Below, in pieces: positions 43,129 to 52,692 of a DNA stretch of 54,674 nt (position 1 is its first letter; every line of letters begins with the position of its first letter). The stretch is from positions 1 to 54,674 of the forward strand of contig PUXW01000005.1 of assembly GCA_009659925.1 (NCBI GenBank), written 5' to 3'. The DNA comes from Nitratiruptor sp. Lineage in GTDB: Bacteria > Campylobacterota > Campylobacteria > Campylobacterales > Nitratiruptoraceae. Made by a program: the position numbers and the translations under genes. Under the pieces are notes generated by a model that made no database searches, was not told where the DNA came from, and worked only from the letters and a program-made list of their open reading frames with translations.

Positions 43129-43707
43129 ATGGATCGACAGCAAGCCTTTGAGGAGGCGGTACGCACTATCTTGCGCCTTATCGGTGAAGATCCCCAGCGG
43201 GAGGGGTTGCGCAAGACCCCGGAGCGGGTCTATCGCGCCTTCCTCCATTTGACCAGCGGGTATGGGAAGGATCCCAAAGAGGTCCTCGGCGAAGCCCTCT
43301 TCCCTTCCACCAACGACGAGATGGTTTTAGTCCGGGACATCGAGTTTTATAGCCTCTGCGAGCACCATTTGCTCCCAATCATCGGGCGGGCCCATGTGGC
43401 CTACATCCCCGATGGGAAGGTCGTCGGCCTCTCCAAGATTCCCCGGATGGTGGAGCTTTTTGCCAGACGCTTGCAGATCCAAGAGCAGTTAACCGAAGAG
43501 ATTGCCGACGCTCTCATGGAGAGCGTTACACCCAAGGGGGTGGGGGTCGTCATCCAGGCCCGCCACATGTGTATGGAGATGCGTGGGGTGGAGAAGATCT
43601 GCTCGACGACGGTGAGCTCGGCGTTGCGGGGGGTCTTCAAGGAGAACCTCAAGACCAGGGAGGAGTTTTTCACCCTGATCAATGCCCCCCAACCCAGCCG
43701 CTTCTAG
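43129..43707 (+). CDS. folE: GTP cyclohydrolase I
   Basis: Converts GTP to 7,8-dihydroneopterin triphosphate for folate and queuosine precursors. The 192 residues include [13 protein letters not shown], zinc ligands Cys and His in [34 protein letters not shown] and the Cys in [11 protein letters not shown]. Length and order are standard. GGAGGGG precedes the ATG. It converges with the BFD-like gene at a hairpin. Confidence 0.97.
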   Translation: MDRQQAFEEAVRTILRLIGEDPQREGLRKTPERVYRAFLHLTSGYGKDPKEVLGEALFPSTNDEMVLVRDIEFYSLCEHHLLPIIGRAHVAYIPDGKVVGLSKIPRMVELFARRLQIQEQLTEEIADALMESVTPKGVGVVIQARHMCMEMRGVEKICSTTVSSALRGVFKENLKTREEFFTLINAPQPSRF

Positions 43708-43711
43708 CCCT

Positions 43712-43729
43712 GAGGAGTTAGGACTCCTC
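43712..43729. terminator. Bidirectional hairpin between folE and the BFD-like gene
   Basis: GAGGAGT (43712-43718) and ACTCCTC (43723-43729) form a 7-base-pair stem with a TAGG loop between two convergent genes. It overlaps the stop of the minus-strand gene. There is little T-run on either side, so termination is uncertain. Confidence 0.4.
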
Positions 43730-43978
43730 TTCGGGGCAGAGTCCTTCGGCCTTGGCCAGGGCCAGAATCTCGTCCAGGTGGATTGCCCGCTCGTCGGCTG
43801 GATCGTCCACCCGACTCTTGCACTTCCCACAAGCCGTTCCGGCGTCGGTGGCGTCCATGAGGGATTCTAGGTCGCAATTTCCCGCCTTGATGGCGTCAAT
43901 AATCTCCTTATAGGTGACCTCCATACACTCACAGACCACATAGAGATCGTCAATGCTGGAGAGTTGGTCCAACTGCAT
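43718..43978 (-). CDS. BFD-like [2Fe-2S]-binding protein
   Basis: An 86-residue protein with the Cys pattern of bacterioferritin-associated ferredoxin and of the NifU middle domain. Cys16-x-Cys18 is followed after 31 residues by Cys50-x2-Cys53 (VVCECMEVTYKEI ... GTACGKC). The helix EIIDAIKAG lies between them. It should bind one [2Fe-2S] cluster; its partner is unknown. I chose ATG 43978, with AAGGAGG upstream, over a start eight codons earlier. It diverges from nfu, so the two parts of a NifU-type protein lie back to back here. Confidence 0.8.
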   Translation of the reverse strand: MQLDQLSSIDDLYVVCECMEVTYKEIIDAIKAGNCDLESLMDATDAGTACGKCKSRVDDPADERAIHLDEILALAKAEGLCPEEES

Positions 43979-44125
43979 AGGGCCTCCTTTTTTTCTTGCC
44001 ATTGTATAGGAATTGGCTCAAAAGAAGTGCAACTTTAATAGCATTTCTTCCCTTTCAAGTTGGCTTAAGGGCAGGTGCTGTAATATAGCAAATTCGGAGA
44101 TAAATTATCCCATTTAGGAGGCGTG
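43979..44125. promoter_or_regulatory. Divergent region between the BFD-like gene and nfu
   Basis: The region contains TATACAAT on the minus strand near 44001-44008 as a likely -10 for the BFD-like gene. An 11-base palindrome GATAAATTATC (44099-44109) sits just before the nfu ribosome-binding site TAGGAGG. The nfu promoter is not clear; TGCTGTAATATAG (44077-44089) is a candidate. The palindrome is too close to the start for a usual activator site and could be a repressor site. Confidence 0.4.
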
Positions 44126-44407
44126 ATGGAACAGGCAGAGCGCAACTTTCAAGAGCTCTCCCTCCAAGAGAAGCGGGAGGCCATCGAACAGACGATCGAC
44201 GAGGGGATTCGCCAATTCCTCGTGATGGATGGGGGGAATTTGGAGGTGGTCGAGGTCCAGGAGAATGGGGACTATGTGGATGTATACATTCGCTACATGG
44301 GGGCCTGCGTTGGGTGTGCCAGCGCCACGACGGGAACCCTGCTGGGGATCGAACACACCCTTCGGGAGCGCCTCAATTATCCCAACATAAGGGTTCTTCC
44401 GATATAA
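44126..44407 (+). CDS. NifU C-terminal (Nfu) Fe-S scaffold protein
   Basis: A 93-residue protein. The N-terminal third is helical (ELSLQEKREAIEQTIDEGI). It leads into the Nfu domain: FLVMDGGNLEVVEV and the cluster-binding CxxC in GACVGCASATTGTLLGIE, ending in PNIRVLPI. Nfu proteins carry [4Fe-4S] clusters to target enzymes. I chose ATG 44126 with TAGGAGG upstream; an in-frame GTG precedes it by one codon. bpt follows after seven bases. Confidence 0.92.
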   Translation: MEQAERNFQELSLQEKREAIEQTIDEGIRQFLVMDGGNLEVVEVQENGDYVDVYIRYMGACVGCASATTGTLLGIEHTLRERLNYPNIRVLPI

Positions 44408-44414
44408 TTTTCCC

Positions 44415-45152
44415 ATGCAACGTGAGTTTGACCTTCCATCCCTTGACTTTTGCAGCCTCGATACCAAGTGTCCCTACCTGCCCGATCGGCAGATGCGCCT
44501 TTATTATCGCTACATTCCCAAAGCGACCAAGGAGCTAGCCAGCAAGTTGATCCAGCGGGGTTGGCGGCGCTTCGGCCACTCCTACTTTCATCCCATCTGC
44601 CACGGATGCAACGAGTGCAAGAGTTTGCGGATCGATGTGGCCAATTTCAAACCGACCAGGAGCCAGCGCCGGGCCATCAAAAAAAACAGACAGACCCGCA
44701 TCCTCATTCAAAAGCCCTCCCTCAAACTCAAATATGTGGAGCTTTTTGACCGCTTCCACCGCTTCAAGGCCCAAAAGAGCGGATGGGACTACTGGAAGAT
44801 CGACCTGGAAACCTACTACAACGAGTTCGTGGTCGGTGCCCATGACTTCGGCAAAGAGGTCCTCTACTTCCACGAAGATCGGCTCATCGGGGTCGATCTC
44901 ATCGACATTCTGGAGGATGGGATCAGCTCTATCTACTTCTTCTACGATCCCGACTACCAGCACCTCTCCCTTGGTATCTACTCTCTCCTGGTCCAAATCG
45001 ATCTAGCTGCTCAGTTGGGGCTGCCCTGGATCTACCTCGGCTACTGGGTCGATGGATGTCCCTCCTTCGCCTACAAGCTCCAGTTTCGTCCCTACCAGCT
45101 CCTCGATGGCTTTCCCCCCGTGGACGAAGAGCCCTTCTGGGAGCCTCAATGA
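44415..45152 (+). CDS. bpt: Arginyl/leucyl-tRNA--protein transferase (Bpt/Ate family)
   Basis: Adds an amino acid (leucine for Bpt) from its tRNA to proteins with acidic N-termini, marking them for ClpAP degradation by the N-end rule. The 245 residues hold the family's N-terminal Cys cluster (CPYLPDRQMRLYYRY and HPICHGCNECKSLRI), RRAIKKN, and the GNAT-like C-terminal part (LIGVDLIDI, YFFYDPDYQHLSLGIYS, YLGYWVDGCPSFAYK). It overlaps pgi by four bases. Confidence 0.92.
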   Translation: MQREFDLPSLDFCSLDTKCPYLPDRQMRLYYRYIPKATKELASKLIQRGWRRFGHSYFHPICHGCNECKSLRIDVANFKPTRSQRRAIKKNRQTRILIQKPSLKLKYVELFDRFHRFKAQKSGWDYWKIDLETYYNEFVVGAHDFGKEVLYFHEDRLIGVDLIDILEDGISSIYFFYDPDYQHLSLGIYSLLVQIDLAAQLGLPWIYLGYWVDGCPSFAYKLQFRPYQLLDGFPPVDEEPFWEPQ

Positions 45153-46369
45153 TCTTCTACGAAGCCCGACCGGCTCCAGCCTCCACCCAGTGGCTCTACG
45201 AAGCCCTGGTTGCAGAGCGATCCAGCGGCAAAGTGGGCTACTACCACCTCCCCGACCACTCCCTTCCCCTCATCCAGCGGGCCCAGGAATTGGATTGGGG
45301 ATTCGAGACCATTGTCCATATCGGAATCGGGGGCTCTTCCCTGGGTCCTAAGGCCTTGGCCCATCTCTTCGCTTCCAAGTTGAAGCGACCCATCATCTTC
45401 CTCGAAAATCCCGATCCGGTGGAGATCCGTCTCAAGCTAGCCTCCCTCGATCCACAAAAAGCCCAGATCTTCGTGGTCTCCAAATCGGGAAGGACGGTGG
45501 AGACCCTGGCCATTTTCAAGGCCCTCTTGAACCACTTTCAAATCGATCCCAAAGGGGCGAGGAACATCGCTGTCATCACCGATCCCGACTCCCCCCTCGA
45601 TCGTTTCGCCTCCTGGGCGAAGGTGCCCTCCTTTCACATTCCCCCCAATGTGGGGGGGCGTTTCTCGGTGCTCAGCGCTGTTGGAATCGTCCCCTTGACC
45701 CTGGCTGGCCTTGATACTGCCGCCCTCCTCGAGGGGGCTCGAACCTTCCGGGAGCTCTTCTTCGCTCAGCAGGCCAACCACCTCCTGGCCAAGGCCCTTT
45801 TCTTCGCCCACAACGCCAAGCGCTATCCGATCACCGTCCTTTTTAGCTATGCCAGCGAGTTGGAGGAGTTCACCCGCTGGTATGTCCAACTCTGGGGGGA
45901 GTCCTTGGGAAAGCGTAAGGGGCAAGAGCGCGTTGGTCTTACGCCTGTGGGGCTTTTGGGAACGAGTGATCAGCACTCCTTCCTCCAGCTGCTCATCGAC
46001 GGCCCCCGGGACAAGAGCGTGACCTTCCTCAAGGTGGCCCGATTCGGAGAGGATCTGCCCATTGGCTCCCGCTCCCTCCCCCATCTGGAGGGGGTCGACT
46101 TCCTCGACGGCCACTCCCTGGCCCAACTCCTCAACGCCGAGTGCGACGCGACCAAACGGGCCTTGGAGCTGGCTGGGGTACCCAACGACCTCATCGAGCT
46201 CCAATCCCTCGACGAGGAGAGTATTGGGGAGTTGATCTTCTACTTTCAACTCTTGACCTCGGCGACGGCCCTCGCCCTTGGCATCAATGCCTACGACCAG
46301 CCCGGGGTGGAGCTGGGCAAACGGGTTTTACGCCAGCTCTTCAGCGGCGACGGGAGGCAAAGTGGATGA
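45149..46369 (+). CDS. pgi: Glucose-6-phosphate isomerase
   Basis: Interconverts glucose 6-phosphate and fructose 6-phosphate. The 406 residues, short like other Campylobacterota forms, include the phosphate-binding HIGIGGSSLGPKALAHL, VVSKSGRTVETLA, NVGGRFSVLSAVGIVPLTLAG and DQPGVELGKRVLRQL. I chose ATG 45149, overlapping the bpt stop as ATGA; a longer in-frame start would lie deep in bpt. Its 3' end overlaps the convergent small membrane-protein gene by 29 bases. Confidence 0.95.
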   Translation: MIFYEARPAPASTQWLYEALVAERSSGKVGYYHLPDHSLPLIQRAQELDWGFETIVHIGIGGSSLGPKALAHLFASKLKRPIIFLENPDPVEIRLKLASLDPQKAQIFVVSKSGRTVETLAIFKALLNHFQIDPKGARNIAVITDPDSPLDRFASWAKVPSFHIPPNVGGRFSVLSAVGIVPLTLAGLDTAALLEGARTFRELFFAQQANHLLAKALFFAHNAKRYPITVLFSYASELEEFTRWYVQLWGESLGKRKGQERVGLTPVGLLGTSDQHSFLQLLIDGPRDKSVTFLKVARFGEDLPIGSRSLPHLEGVDFLDGHSLAQLLNAECDATKRALELAGVPNDLIELQSLDEESIGELIFYFQLLTSATALALGINAYDQPGVELGKRVLRQLFSGDGRQSG

Positions 46370-46565
46370 GGATGCGGATCAGGAGGATGAGGAGGTAGAA
46401 GGGGATGGTATAGACCAGGGGGTGGACCATCTTCGCTGGGTCGGCGAAGAAGGCTTGCAAAAAGGGGATGGGGTCGGCCAAAAACTCCTTGGCGTGGAAG
46501 GAGAGGGTGAAGAGGATGAGCAAAAGGGCATAGACGAAAAGTTCCCGCAGTATCAGAGTAGCCAT
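46341..46565 (-). CDS. Small two-helix membrane protein
   Basis: A 74-residue protein with two hydrophobic segments (LFVYALLLILFTLSF and VYTIPFYLLILLIRILIHF) and a charged C-terminal tail. No family is recognised. The start at 46565 has AGGAGG five bases upstream; the ribosome-binding site overlaps the stop of the SQR-like gene, so the two are probably co-expressed. It might anchor the exported flavoprotein, but this is only suggested by position. Confidence 0.65.
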   Translation of the reverse strand: MATLILRELFVYALLLILFTLSFHAKEFLADPIPFLQAFFADPAKMVHPLVYTIPFYLLILLIRILIHFASRRR

Positions 46566-46573
46566 GAATCCTC

Positions 46574-47902
46574 CTAGATGAGACCACGTAAGAGGAAATT
46601 CCAGTATATCGGTTTGGCCAAGTAGCGATCGAGCCACCACCAGATCCGACTGGGTTTGAGGGGATCGAGAGGGAGCTCTTTCACGGGATCTTCATAGTCG
46701 AAAGCGGCGACCATCGCCTGGGAGTAGCCGGTTTTGATGGGGGAGAGGGTGGTCCCGTCAAACTGGGCTGGGAGAGGACGCCCCTCCATCTGGGCGACGA
46801 TGTTGGCGGCTACAACCCGACTCTGGTAGAGAATGGTCCATGCGCTCTTGCCCCCTGGAGTGGCGACCACATCGCCGATTCCGAAGATATTGGGATAGCG
46901 CCGATGTTGAAGGGTCTTGGGATCGACCTCCATCCACTCCTTGGCTTCTCTTTCTCCAGCCAGGGGGGAGTGGCGGAGTTCGTTGGCCCCACTCATGGGA
47001 GGGGTGATGTGGATGAAGTCGTAGGGGAGTTCCCTCTCTCCCCCTTGTCCAGCGACGATGGCCCGTTCGGGGGTCAAGGCGATGAGTTCGTAGTCTGGTA
47101 GGACCTCGATGTTGGGGTATTTCTCCTGGACGGCTTCGAGTGCCTGGCGGTAGGGGGAGCGTTGCCAGAGGGGACTGGGGCCGATGTGGGTCACTTCGAT
47201 CTTGCCTTTGGTTTTGGGTAGGGGACCCCCACCCTGAAAGAGGTGGCTGGCGAGGTAGAGAATACTCCACGGAGCGCCAATGCATTTGATCGGAGTGGAG
47301 GGGTGGGTCAAGAGGAGGCGCACAGGTTTAGAGGGATTGGAGGTGAGCCGTTGGTGGATGGCGGTGAGCCACTTCCAGGTGGTCGTTCCCCCCTGCAGCC
47401 CGCCGCTTTCTGGGTCGTTGAGGTAGACGCTGGCGATGGAGCCTCGACCCACCAGCTCCCGGGAGAGCCCCTCGATGCGCTGATAGTGGTAGGAGGTTCC
47501 CACGGCCACCACTAAAAGATCGTAGAAGAGCTCCTTTCCCTCGTCGGTGAGGAGCCGGTTGTGCTTGGGATCGAACTCGGCCACCTTGGCCCGGATCCAT
47601 TGGATTCCCGGAGGCAAGAAGTCCCGGGTCGGTTTACGCATCTCACTGCCCCGGGCCAGTCCCGCGGCCATGAAGAGTTGGCCTGGCTGGTAGATCTGGA
47701 TCTCGTTGGGGGTAATGAGGGTGATTTTGGCGTTAGGAGCCATCCGGGAGAGTTTGGACAAGATAGCGATTCCCCCAGCTCCTCCCCCTACAATAGCGAT
47801 GTGGACCCTCTTTGGACTGCTCTGGACCTGGGCCCAACTTGCCGATCCCAAGGCTAGACTAGCCAGGAGTTTGAGGGCTTTGCGCCGATGGATGGTAGCC
47901 AT
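46574..47902 (-). CDS. Exported SQR/FCSD-like flavoprotein
   Basis: A 442-residue FAD protein of the sulfide:quinone oxidoreductase / flavocytochrome c sulfide dehydrogenase group. The N-terminus has a twin-Arg-like export signal (HRRKALKLLASLALGSASWA, about 5-24), then the FAD fold VHIAIVGGGAGGIAIL and VVAVGTSYHY. TPIKCIGAPW carries Cys207 (matching Cys160 of Acidithiobacillus SQR), and FGIGDVVATPGGKSA lies near the flavin. The C-terminus ends in an aromatic amphipathic tail. It has only this one Cys: the usual Cys in the SVC and SCP motifs are Tyr (SVY) and no Cys (LSP). So sulfide oxidation by the standard disulfide mechanism is doubtful. The small membrane protein gene follows. Confidence 0.8.
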   Translation of the reverse strand: MATIHRRKALKLLASLALGSASWAQVQSSPKRVHIAIVGGGAGGIAILSKLSRMAPNAKITLITPNEIQIYQPGQLFMAAGLARGSEMRKPTRDFLPPGIQWIRAKVAEFDPKHNRLLTDEGKELFYDLLVVAVGTSYHYQRIEGLSRELVGRGSIASVYLNDPESGGLQGGTTTWKWLTAIHQRLTSNPSKPVRLLLTHPSTPIKCIGAPWSILYLASHLFQGGGPLPKTKGKIEVTHIGPSPLWQRSPYRQALEAVQEKYPNIEVLPDYELIALTPERAIVAGQGGERELPYDFIHITPPMSGANELRHSPLAGEREAKEWMEVDPKTLQHRRYPNIFGIGDVVATPGGKSAWTILYQSRVVAANIVAQMEGRPLPAQFDGTTLSPIKTGYSQAMVAAFDYEDPVKELPLDPLKPSRIWWWLDRYLAKPIYWNFLLRGLI

Positions 47903-47912
47903 GGTTCCCTCC

Positions 47913-49478
47913 TTATTCGAGGATCTGGGTGATGAAGAGCTGGATCGTCATGGTCTCATTGAACTCGTTTCGGGCTGGATAGTAGACGATGTCGATCCGC
48001 TCCTTCCCGGGGATCTTGGAGCTGCGAAACCAGATCCCGCGAAAGGTAGCCCCCCCTTGGCGAAGGGTTAAGAGGAGATGCTCCCCCTGCTCCCCGACGT
48101 TGCGCCAGTTGAGGACTTCCACCCCCTTGGCGAGGAATTTGGGCATTGGATTGGACTCGCCGTAGGGGGCGAAGGTGTCGAGAATTTTGATGAGCTCCCA
48201 ATCCACCTGGGTGAGGGGGAGTTCTCCGAGGATCTCCTCTTCGGACTCAAAAGCCTCTTGAGGGAGGTTGGCGGCAAGGTGGTGGAGTCTGGTGCGCAAG
48301 GCCTCGAGATTTGCCGCTTCGAGGCTAAGTCCAGCCGCTTTCTTGTGGCCTCCAAAGCCAAGGAGGAGGTCCCGACTCCCATCGAGGAGGTGGTAGAGAT
48401 CGACATCCCCGACGCTGCGGCCACTCCCCTTGAGGTGGCCCTCGTGGGTCTGGGTCAAGACGATGGCCGGCCGCTTGAACCGATCGGCCAATTGAGCCGC
48501 CACGATTCCAACGACCCCTTGGTTCCAATCCTCCCCCACGCTCACGATCACCCGCCTTTCATCCACGAACTCTAGGGATTCCTGGAAGACCCGGCGCTCT
48601 TCGGCTTTGCGTTGGCTGTTGAGGGCGAGGAGCTTGGAGTAGTGGATAGAGGCCTCCAAGTGGCTCTTGGAACGCAAGAAGGCGAGGGCCAAAGAGGCAT
48701 CGGCCATGCGTCCGGCGCTGTTGAGGACGGGGGCAATTCCAAAGGCGAGATCTTCGCTGGTAAAGGAGCGCTTCTTCAAGATCGAGCGCAGGAAGGAGAT
48801 GGCTGGACGCTGGCTTTGCTCCATGGCCCGTAGGCCGGCTTGGAGGAGGGGGCGGTTGATGTGGCGCAAAGGCATGATATCGGCGACGATGGCTAAGGCC
48901 AAAAGGTCAAGGAGGGAGCCCATGTGAAGCTGGAGCCCCAGCTCCCGTTTGAGCTGGCCGATGAGGAACCAGGCCACCTGGGCGCCACAGATCTCTTTGT
49001 GGCGGAAGGAGCACCCGTCCTGCTTCGGGTTGATGATGGCATAAGCTTCAGGGAGGGTTGCCGCAGGGGTGTGGTGGTCGGTGATGATGAGGTCGATGCC
49101 CTGCTGGGCACAATACGCGGCGGCTTCGTGGGCACCGATCCCGTTGTCGACGGTAATGATGAGATCGGCTTCGAGGCGTTCGATGATGGCGGGACTGAGT
49201 CCATAGCCGTCGTGGAAGCGGTTGGGGATGGCCACTTGGATGGGATAGCCGATGTGGTCGAAAAACTCTTCCATGAGGGCGGTGGCAACCACTCCGTCCA
49301 CGTCGTAGTCCCCGACGATGGCGATGCGCTCCTGGCGCTGGATAGCCTGGACGATCCGTCGGGCGCCCCGCTCCATGTCCTTGAAGGTTGCTGGCTGGGG
49401 GAGCTCCTTGAGTTTGAAGAACCCTTCTTTGAAGCGCTCCCGAAGGATCCGCTCCACATCGGCTTTGGTGAGGGTCAT
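47913..49478 (-). CDS. recJ: Single-stranded-DNA-specific exonuclease RecJ
   Basis: 5'-to-3' exonuclease of recombination and mismatch repair. The 521 residues include the DHH phosphoesterase motifs [23 protein letters not shown] and [19 protein letters not shown], and the DHHA1 domain with [15 protein letters not shown] chose ATG 49478, which overlaps the pyrG stop by four bases (ATGA); longer starts lie inside pyrG. It ends ten bases before the SQR-like gene start. Confidence 0.95.
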   Translation of the reverse strand: MTLTKADVERILRERFKEGFFKLKELPQPATFKDMERGARRIVQAIQRQERIAIVGDYDVDGVVATALMEEFFDHIGYPIQVAIPNRFHDGYGLSPAIIERLEADLIITVDNGIGAHEAAAYCAQQGIDLIITDHHTPAATLPEAYAIINPKQDGCSFRHKEICGAQVAWFLIGQLKRELGLQLHMGSLLDLLALAIVADIMPLRHINRPLLQAGLRAMEQSQRPAISFLRSILKKRSFTSEDLAFGIAPVLNSAGRMADASLALAFLRSKSHLEASIHYSKLLALNSQRKAEERRVFQESLEFVDERRVIVSVGEDWNQGVVGIVAAQLADRFKRPAIVLTQTHEGHLKGSGRSVGDVDLYHLLDGSRDLLLGFGGHKKAAGLSLEAANLEALRTRLHHLAANLPQEAFESEEEILGELPLTQVDWELIKILDTFAPYGESNPMPKFLAKGVEVLNWRNVGEQGEHLLLTLRQGGATFRGIWFRSSKIPGKERIDIVYYPARNEFNETMTIQLFITQILE

Positions 49479-51097
49479 CGCCGCTTCAAGGAGTTGGCGA
49501 TGAAAGCGGTGATGAGGGGGTTGGGGTTTTGGAGGTGAGAGGTGAACTCGGGATGGAACTGGACCCCCACGAACCATGGGTGCCCCTCGATCTCCACCGC
49601 TTCGATGAGCCCCTCCTGGCTCTCTCCACTGACCACCATTCCCCGCTCTTCCAACATGGGGCGATAAGCGGGATTGGCCTCGTAGCGGTGGCGGTGGCGC
49701 TCGTAGATGGTCTTGGCTCCCCCGTAGGCCTCCCAGAGCTTGGTGCCTTCCCGTACATGGCAGGCATACTCCCCAAGGCGCATGGTCCCTCCCATTGGGG
49801 ATTTGCGGGTGCGAATCTGCTTCTGGCCCGAGGTGTCGATGAACTCGTCGATGAGGTAGATGAAGGGGTAGGGGGTGTTGGGATCGAACTCGATAGAGTT
49901 GGCTTCGGGAATGCCCAGGACATTCCGGGCAAATTCGATGATGGCCAGCTGCATCCCCAAACAGATCCCCAGGTAGGGGAGCTTGTGTTCTCGAGCGTAG
50001 CGGATCGCTTCGATCTTCCCTTGGACCCCCCGCTCTCCAAAGCCTCCGGCTACCAGAATACCCTGGACGTCCCGAAAGAGTCCCTCGCTCCCCTCGGCTT
50101 CGATGAGTTCGCTATCGATCCATTTGATCTGAACCTTGGTATCGAGGGCCGCTCCCGAGTGGACCAGAGCCTCGGTAAGGGATTTGTAGGACTCCTTGAG
50201 GCCTAGATATTTGCCGACGAAGGCGATTTTGACCTCATCCTTGGGGGCGATGATCTTCTTGACGATGAAGTCCCATTCGTCCATTTGCGGTTCTAGGGGA
50301 CCCAAGGCGAATTGGCGGCTGATGGGAGCGAGAATATCCTGGCGCAGGAAGTTGAGGGGTACTTTGTAGATGGTCTCGGCATCCTTGGCTTCGATGACGC
50401 TCTCGAGAGGGATGCCACAGCTTCTGGCGATCTTCTCCCGCACTTCAGGGGGGAGGGGGCGTTCGCACCGGGCGATGATCATGTCTGGACTGATCCCGAT
50501 ACGTCGGAGCTCCTGGACGCTGTGTTGGGTCGGTTTGGTTTTGAGCTCTCCGGCGGCGGCTATGTAGGGGACCAGGGTGACATGGACATTGAAGGCCTTT
50601 TGGGGACCAAGCTCATGGGTGAGTTCCCGGATCGCTTCGAGGAAGGGGAGCCCCTCGATGTCCCCAACGGTGCCGCCAAGTTCGACAATGAGCAGATCGT
50701 GGCCTTTACCTGCCTTTTTAATACGATTTTTGATCTCCTCGACGATGTGGGGGACGACTTGGATGGTCTTGCCCAGATAGTCCCCCTTGCGCTCCCGGGT
50801 GATGACTGAGAGGTAGACCTGGCCGGTGGTGAAGTTGTTGAGGCGGGAGAGTTTGACATTGAGAAAACGCTCGTAGTGGCCCAGATCCAAGTCGGTCTCA
50901 GCTCCATCGGCTGTAACGAAGACCTCCCCATGTTCCAGGGGGCTCATGGTTCCTGGATCGACGTTGATGTAGGGGTCGATTTTGAGGATGGAGACATCCA
51001 GGCCGCTGTTTTTCAGGAGGGCTCCGATGCTGGCACTGGAGATCCCCTTGCCCAAGGAGCTGAGCACTCCCCCGGTGACGAAGATATATCGAGTCAT
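49475..51097 (-). CDS. pyrG: CTP synthase
   Basis: Makes CTP from UTP, ATP and glutamine. The 540 residues have the synthetase domain ([20 protein letters not shown] at the N-terminus, [13 protein letters not shown]) and a class I glutamine amidotransferase domain ([18 protein letters not shown]; nucleophile Cys in GICLGMQLA; His in FHPEFTSH). Length is standard. The leader has an AT-rich Campylobacterota-type promoter. recJ is co-transcribed. Confidence 0.98.
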   Translation of the reverse strand: MTRYIFVTGGVLSSLGKGISSASIGALLKNSGLDVSILKIDPYINVDPGTMSPLEHGEVFVTADGAETDLDLGHYERFLNVKLSRLNNFTTGQVYLSVITRERKGDYLGKTIQVVPHIVEEIKNRIKKAGKGHDLLIVELGGTVGDIEGLPFLEAIRELTHELGPQKAFNVHVTLVPYIAAAGELKTKPTQHSVQELRRIGISPDMIIARCERPLPPEVREKIARSCGIPLESVIEAKDAETIYKVPLNFLRQDILAPISRQFALGPLEPQMDEWDFIVKKIIAPKDEVKIAFVGKYLGLKESYKSLTEALVHSGAALDTKVQIKWIDSELIEAEGSEGLFRDVQGILVAGGFGERGVQGKIEAIRYAREHKLPYLGICLGMQLAIIEFARNVLGIPEANSIEFDPNTPYPFIYLIDEFIDTSGQKQIRTRKSPMGGTMRLGEYACHVREGTKLWEAYGGAKTIYERHRHRYEANPAYRPMLEERGMVVSGESQEGLIEAVEIEGHPWFVGVQFHPEFTSHLQNPNPLITAFIANSLKRR

Positions 51098-51174
51098 CCG
51101 CGCGCCTTGATTTTTTAAGGAAAATTTTAACTCAATAATGCTTAAACTTGGTACAATAGGAAAAAAGGAGCCCG
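51098..51174. promoter_or_regulatory. Divergent promoters of pyrG and the DUF302 gene
   Basis: On the minus strand TTTAAGCATTATT (51146 downwards) is followed by TTAAAAT, as before tig. On the plus strand TACAAT at 51152-51157 serves the DUF302 gene, whose start has AAAAAAGGAG upstream. Confidence 0.55.
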
Positions 51175-51603
51175 ATGAGATTGCTCTTCGCCCTCCTTTT
51201 CATCGCCCATAGCGGCTGGGCCGGATGCCACATCATCATGAAGAAGTCCCGCTACCCCTTCTACGAGACCCTCGTTCGCGTGATCTACGCCATCAAGGCC
51301 CACAACCTCTCGACGGCGGCGGTCATCGACTTCAAGAAACGGGCCAAGGCCTTTGGAGTTCAGATCCCTTCGGCCATCTCCATCCTCATCAGCGATCCCG
51401 AGCTAGAAAGTGAACTGGTGGCCAAAAATCCCAAGATCGGCGTCGATCTCCCATTGAAGATCTACATCTACCAGCGTACGAGTGGGGTCTTTTTGACCTA
51501 CCACTCCCCCCAGGAGTTTAAGGAGAACTACTACCTCCCCGAGAGCCTCATTGAGAAGATGGATCGGCTTTTGCGCAGTATCAGCGACTATGCGACCCGC
51601 TAA
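51175..51603 (+). CDS. Exported DUF302 protein
   Basis: A 142-residue protein with a signal peptide ([14 protein letters not shown], cleavage near 16) and a single Cys just after it. The rest fits the DUF302 fold: [21 protein letters not shown] and a C-terminal strand region ([21 protein letters not shown]), ending in an amphipathic helix. DUF302 proteins are common in sulfur-oxidising and metal-stressed bacteria but their role is unknown. The stop lies 14 bases inside the next gene. Confidence 0.75.
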   Translation: MRLLFALLFIAHSGWAGCHIIMKKSRYPFYETLVRVIYAIKAHNLSTAAVIDFKKRAKAFGVQIPSAISILISDPELESELVAKNPKIGVDLPLKIYIYQRTSGVFLTYHSPQEFKENYYLPESLIEKMDRLLRSISDYATR

Positions 51604-52282
51604 GGTTCTTGGCCTCCTGCTCCTTCCCCTCCTTGGTGCAACCCACAAGGTCGAACTAGGTTACTTCGGGACCACGGGGAATACCAATATCACATCCCTT
51701 ACCGCCGCCTACCGCCTCCAATACCCCCTGAAATCGGGAGACAAGATCCACTTGAGGGGCGATGTACTCTATAGCACCCGCCGAGGGAAGAAGAGTGGCG
51801 AGCGCTACCGCCTCCATCTCGACTACACCCACGCCCTCTCCTCGACCACCTACACCGTGACGGGCCTCTCCTTCCTGCGCAATGTCTTTGGCGGCTACAA
51901 CCAGCAGTACAACCTCTCCCTCGCTTTGGGCTATCGCCTCCAGGATAGAACCAAGCAGCGCTTCGATCTACTTGTGGGCTACCTCTTTCGCCGGGACAAC
52001 TATACCCGAGGGGGTTCGGACAACTTCAACTACCTCAAGGGGGAGCTCAAGTACCGCTACCGCCTCACCAAACGCAATACCTTCAAGACCCGGCTGAGCT
52101 TCATCGAAAATATGGAGCGCTCCCAGGACTTTGAGAGTCAGTGGGTCAGTGCCCTCTCCATTTGGATTGTCGATGCCTTCCATTTGAAGGTGAGTTTTGA
52201 ACTCAAGTACGACCACCTCCCGCCCCCTTCCAAAAAGCGGGTCGACACCATCACCAAGGGGACCATCGTCTACTCCTTCTAG
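51590..52282 (+). CDS. DUF481-type outer-membrane barrel protein
   Basis: A 230-residue exported protein: signal peptide (VLGLLLLPLLGATHK) and then regular amphipathic strands with many Tyr and Arg (ELGYFGTTGNTNITSLTAAY, RYRLHLDYTHAL, RFDLLVGYLFRR, LKVSFELKYDHLP). These end in a C-terminal aromatic residue (IVYSF), as barrel-assembly substrates do. GNTN near the start is the DUF481 hallmark. I chose ATG 51590, which overlaps the DUF302 gene by 14 bases. The stop shares CTAG with the convergent lipoprotein stop. Confidence 0.8.
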   Translation: MRPAKVLGLLLLPLLGATHKVELGYFGTTGNTNITSLTAAYRLQYPLKSGDKIHLRGDVLYSTRRGKKSGERYRLHLDYTHALSSTTYTVTGLSFLRNVFGGYNQQYNLSLALGYRLQDRTKQRFDLLVGYLFRRDNYTRGGSDNFNYLKGELKYRYRLTKRNTFKTRLSFIENMERSQDFESQWVSALSIWIVDAFHLKVSFELKYDHLPPPSKKRVDTITKGTIVYSF

Positions 52283-52692
52283 GGCCAGGCGGCATACTCC
52301 TTGAGGGCTTGGACGAGGGTGGCGATCTCCCCTCGATCGACGGGTTCGTAACTTGAGATCTGGGAGCGATAGAGGAGCTTCCCTTGGTGGGAGAGTTCGA
52401 AACGGACCACGAAGTGTGGGTGGGGTTGGGAGGGGGTGGTCAGATTGGTGCAGCGAGATGGCATGGTGGAGAGAATTTCGAGACGGTAGGGGCATTGGGG
52501 ATTTGTGTAGGGGGCAAGGAGGGTTTTCACTTGGGAGGCGAGGGAGAGGTCGTTGGAGGAGATGCGAAGACAGGTTGGGCGCTCCCTGGCGTAGATCTTT
52601 TCTTGGACTTTTTGCTCGCACCCTCCCAGCAGGAGGGCGCTGGCAAGCAGAAGGAGGCTAAATCTTGCCGCTGTGGGCTTTGTGGGCTGCAA
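52279..52692 (-). CDS. Small lipoprotein of unknown function
   Basis: A 137-residue lipoprotein: signal (RFSLLLLASALLLGGC, Cys near 25) followed by a domain with three further Cys (TCLRIS, QCPYRLEIL, RCTNLTTP). No family recognised. I chose TTG 52692 with GAGG six bases upstream; the longer frame runs far into the rhodanese gene. It overlaps that gene by 35 bases, so it is probably coupled to it. The domain pattern (strands, then helix LVQALKEYA) could fit an LptE-like or other envelope protein, without proof. Confidence 0.6.
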   Translation of the reverse strand: MQPTKPTAARFSLLLLASALLLGGCEQKVQEKIYARERPTCLRISSNDLSLASQVKTLLAPYTNPQCPYRLEILSTMPSRCTNLTTPSQPHPHFVVRFELSHQGKLLYRSQISSYEPVDRGEIATLVQALKEYAAWP

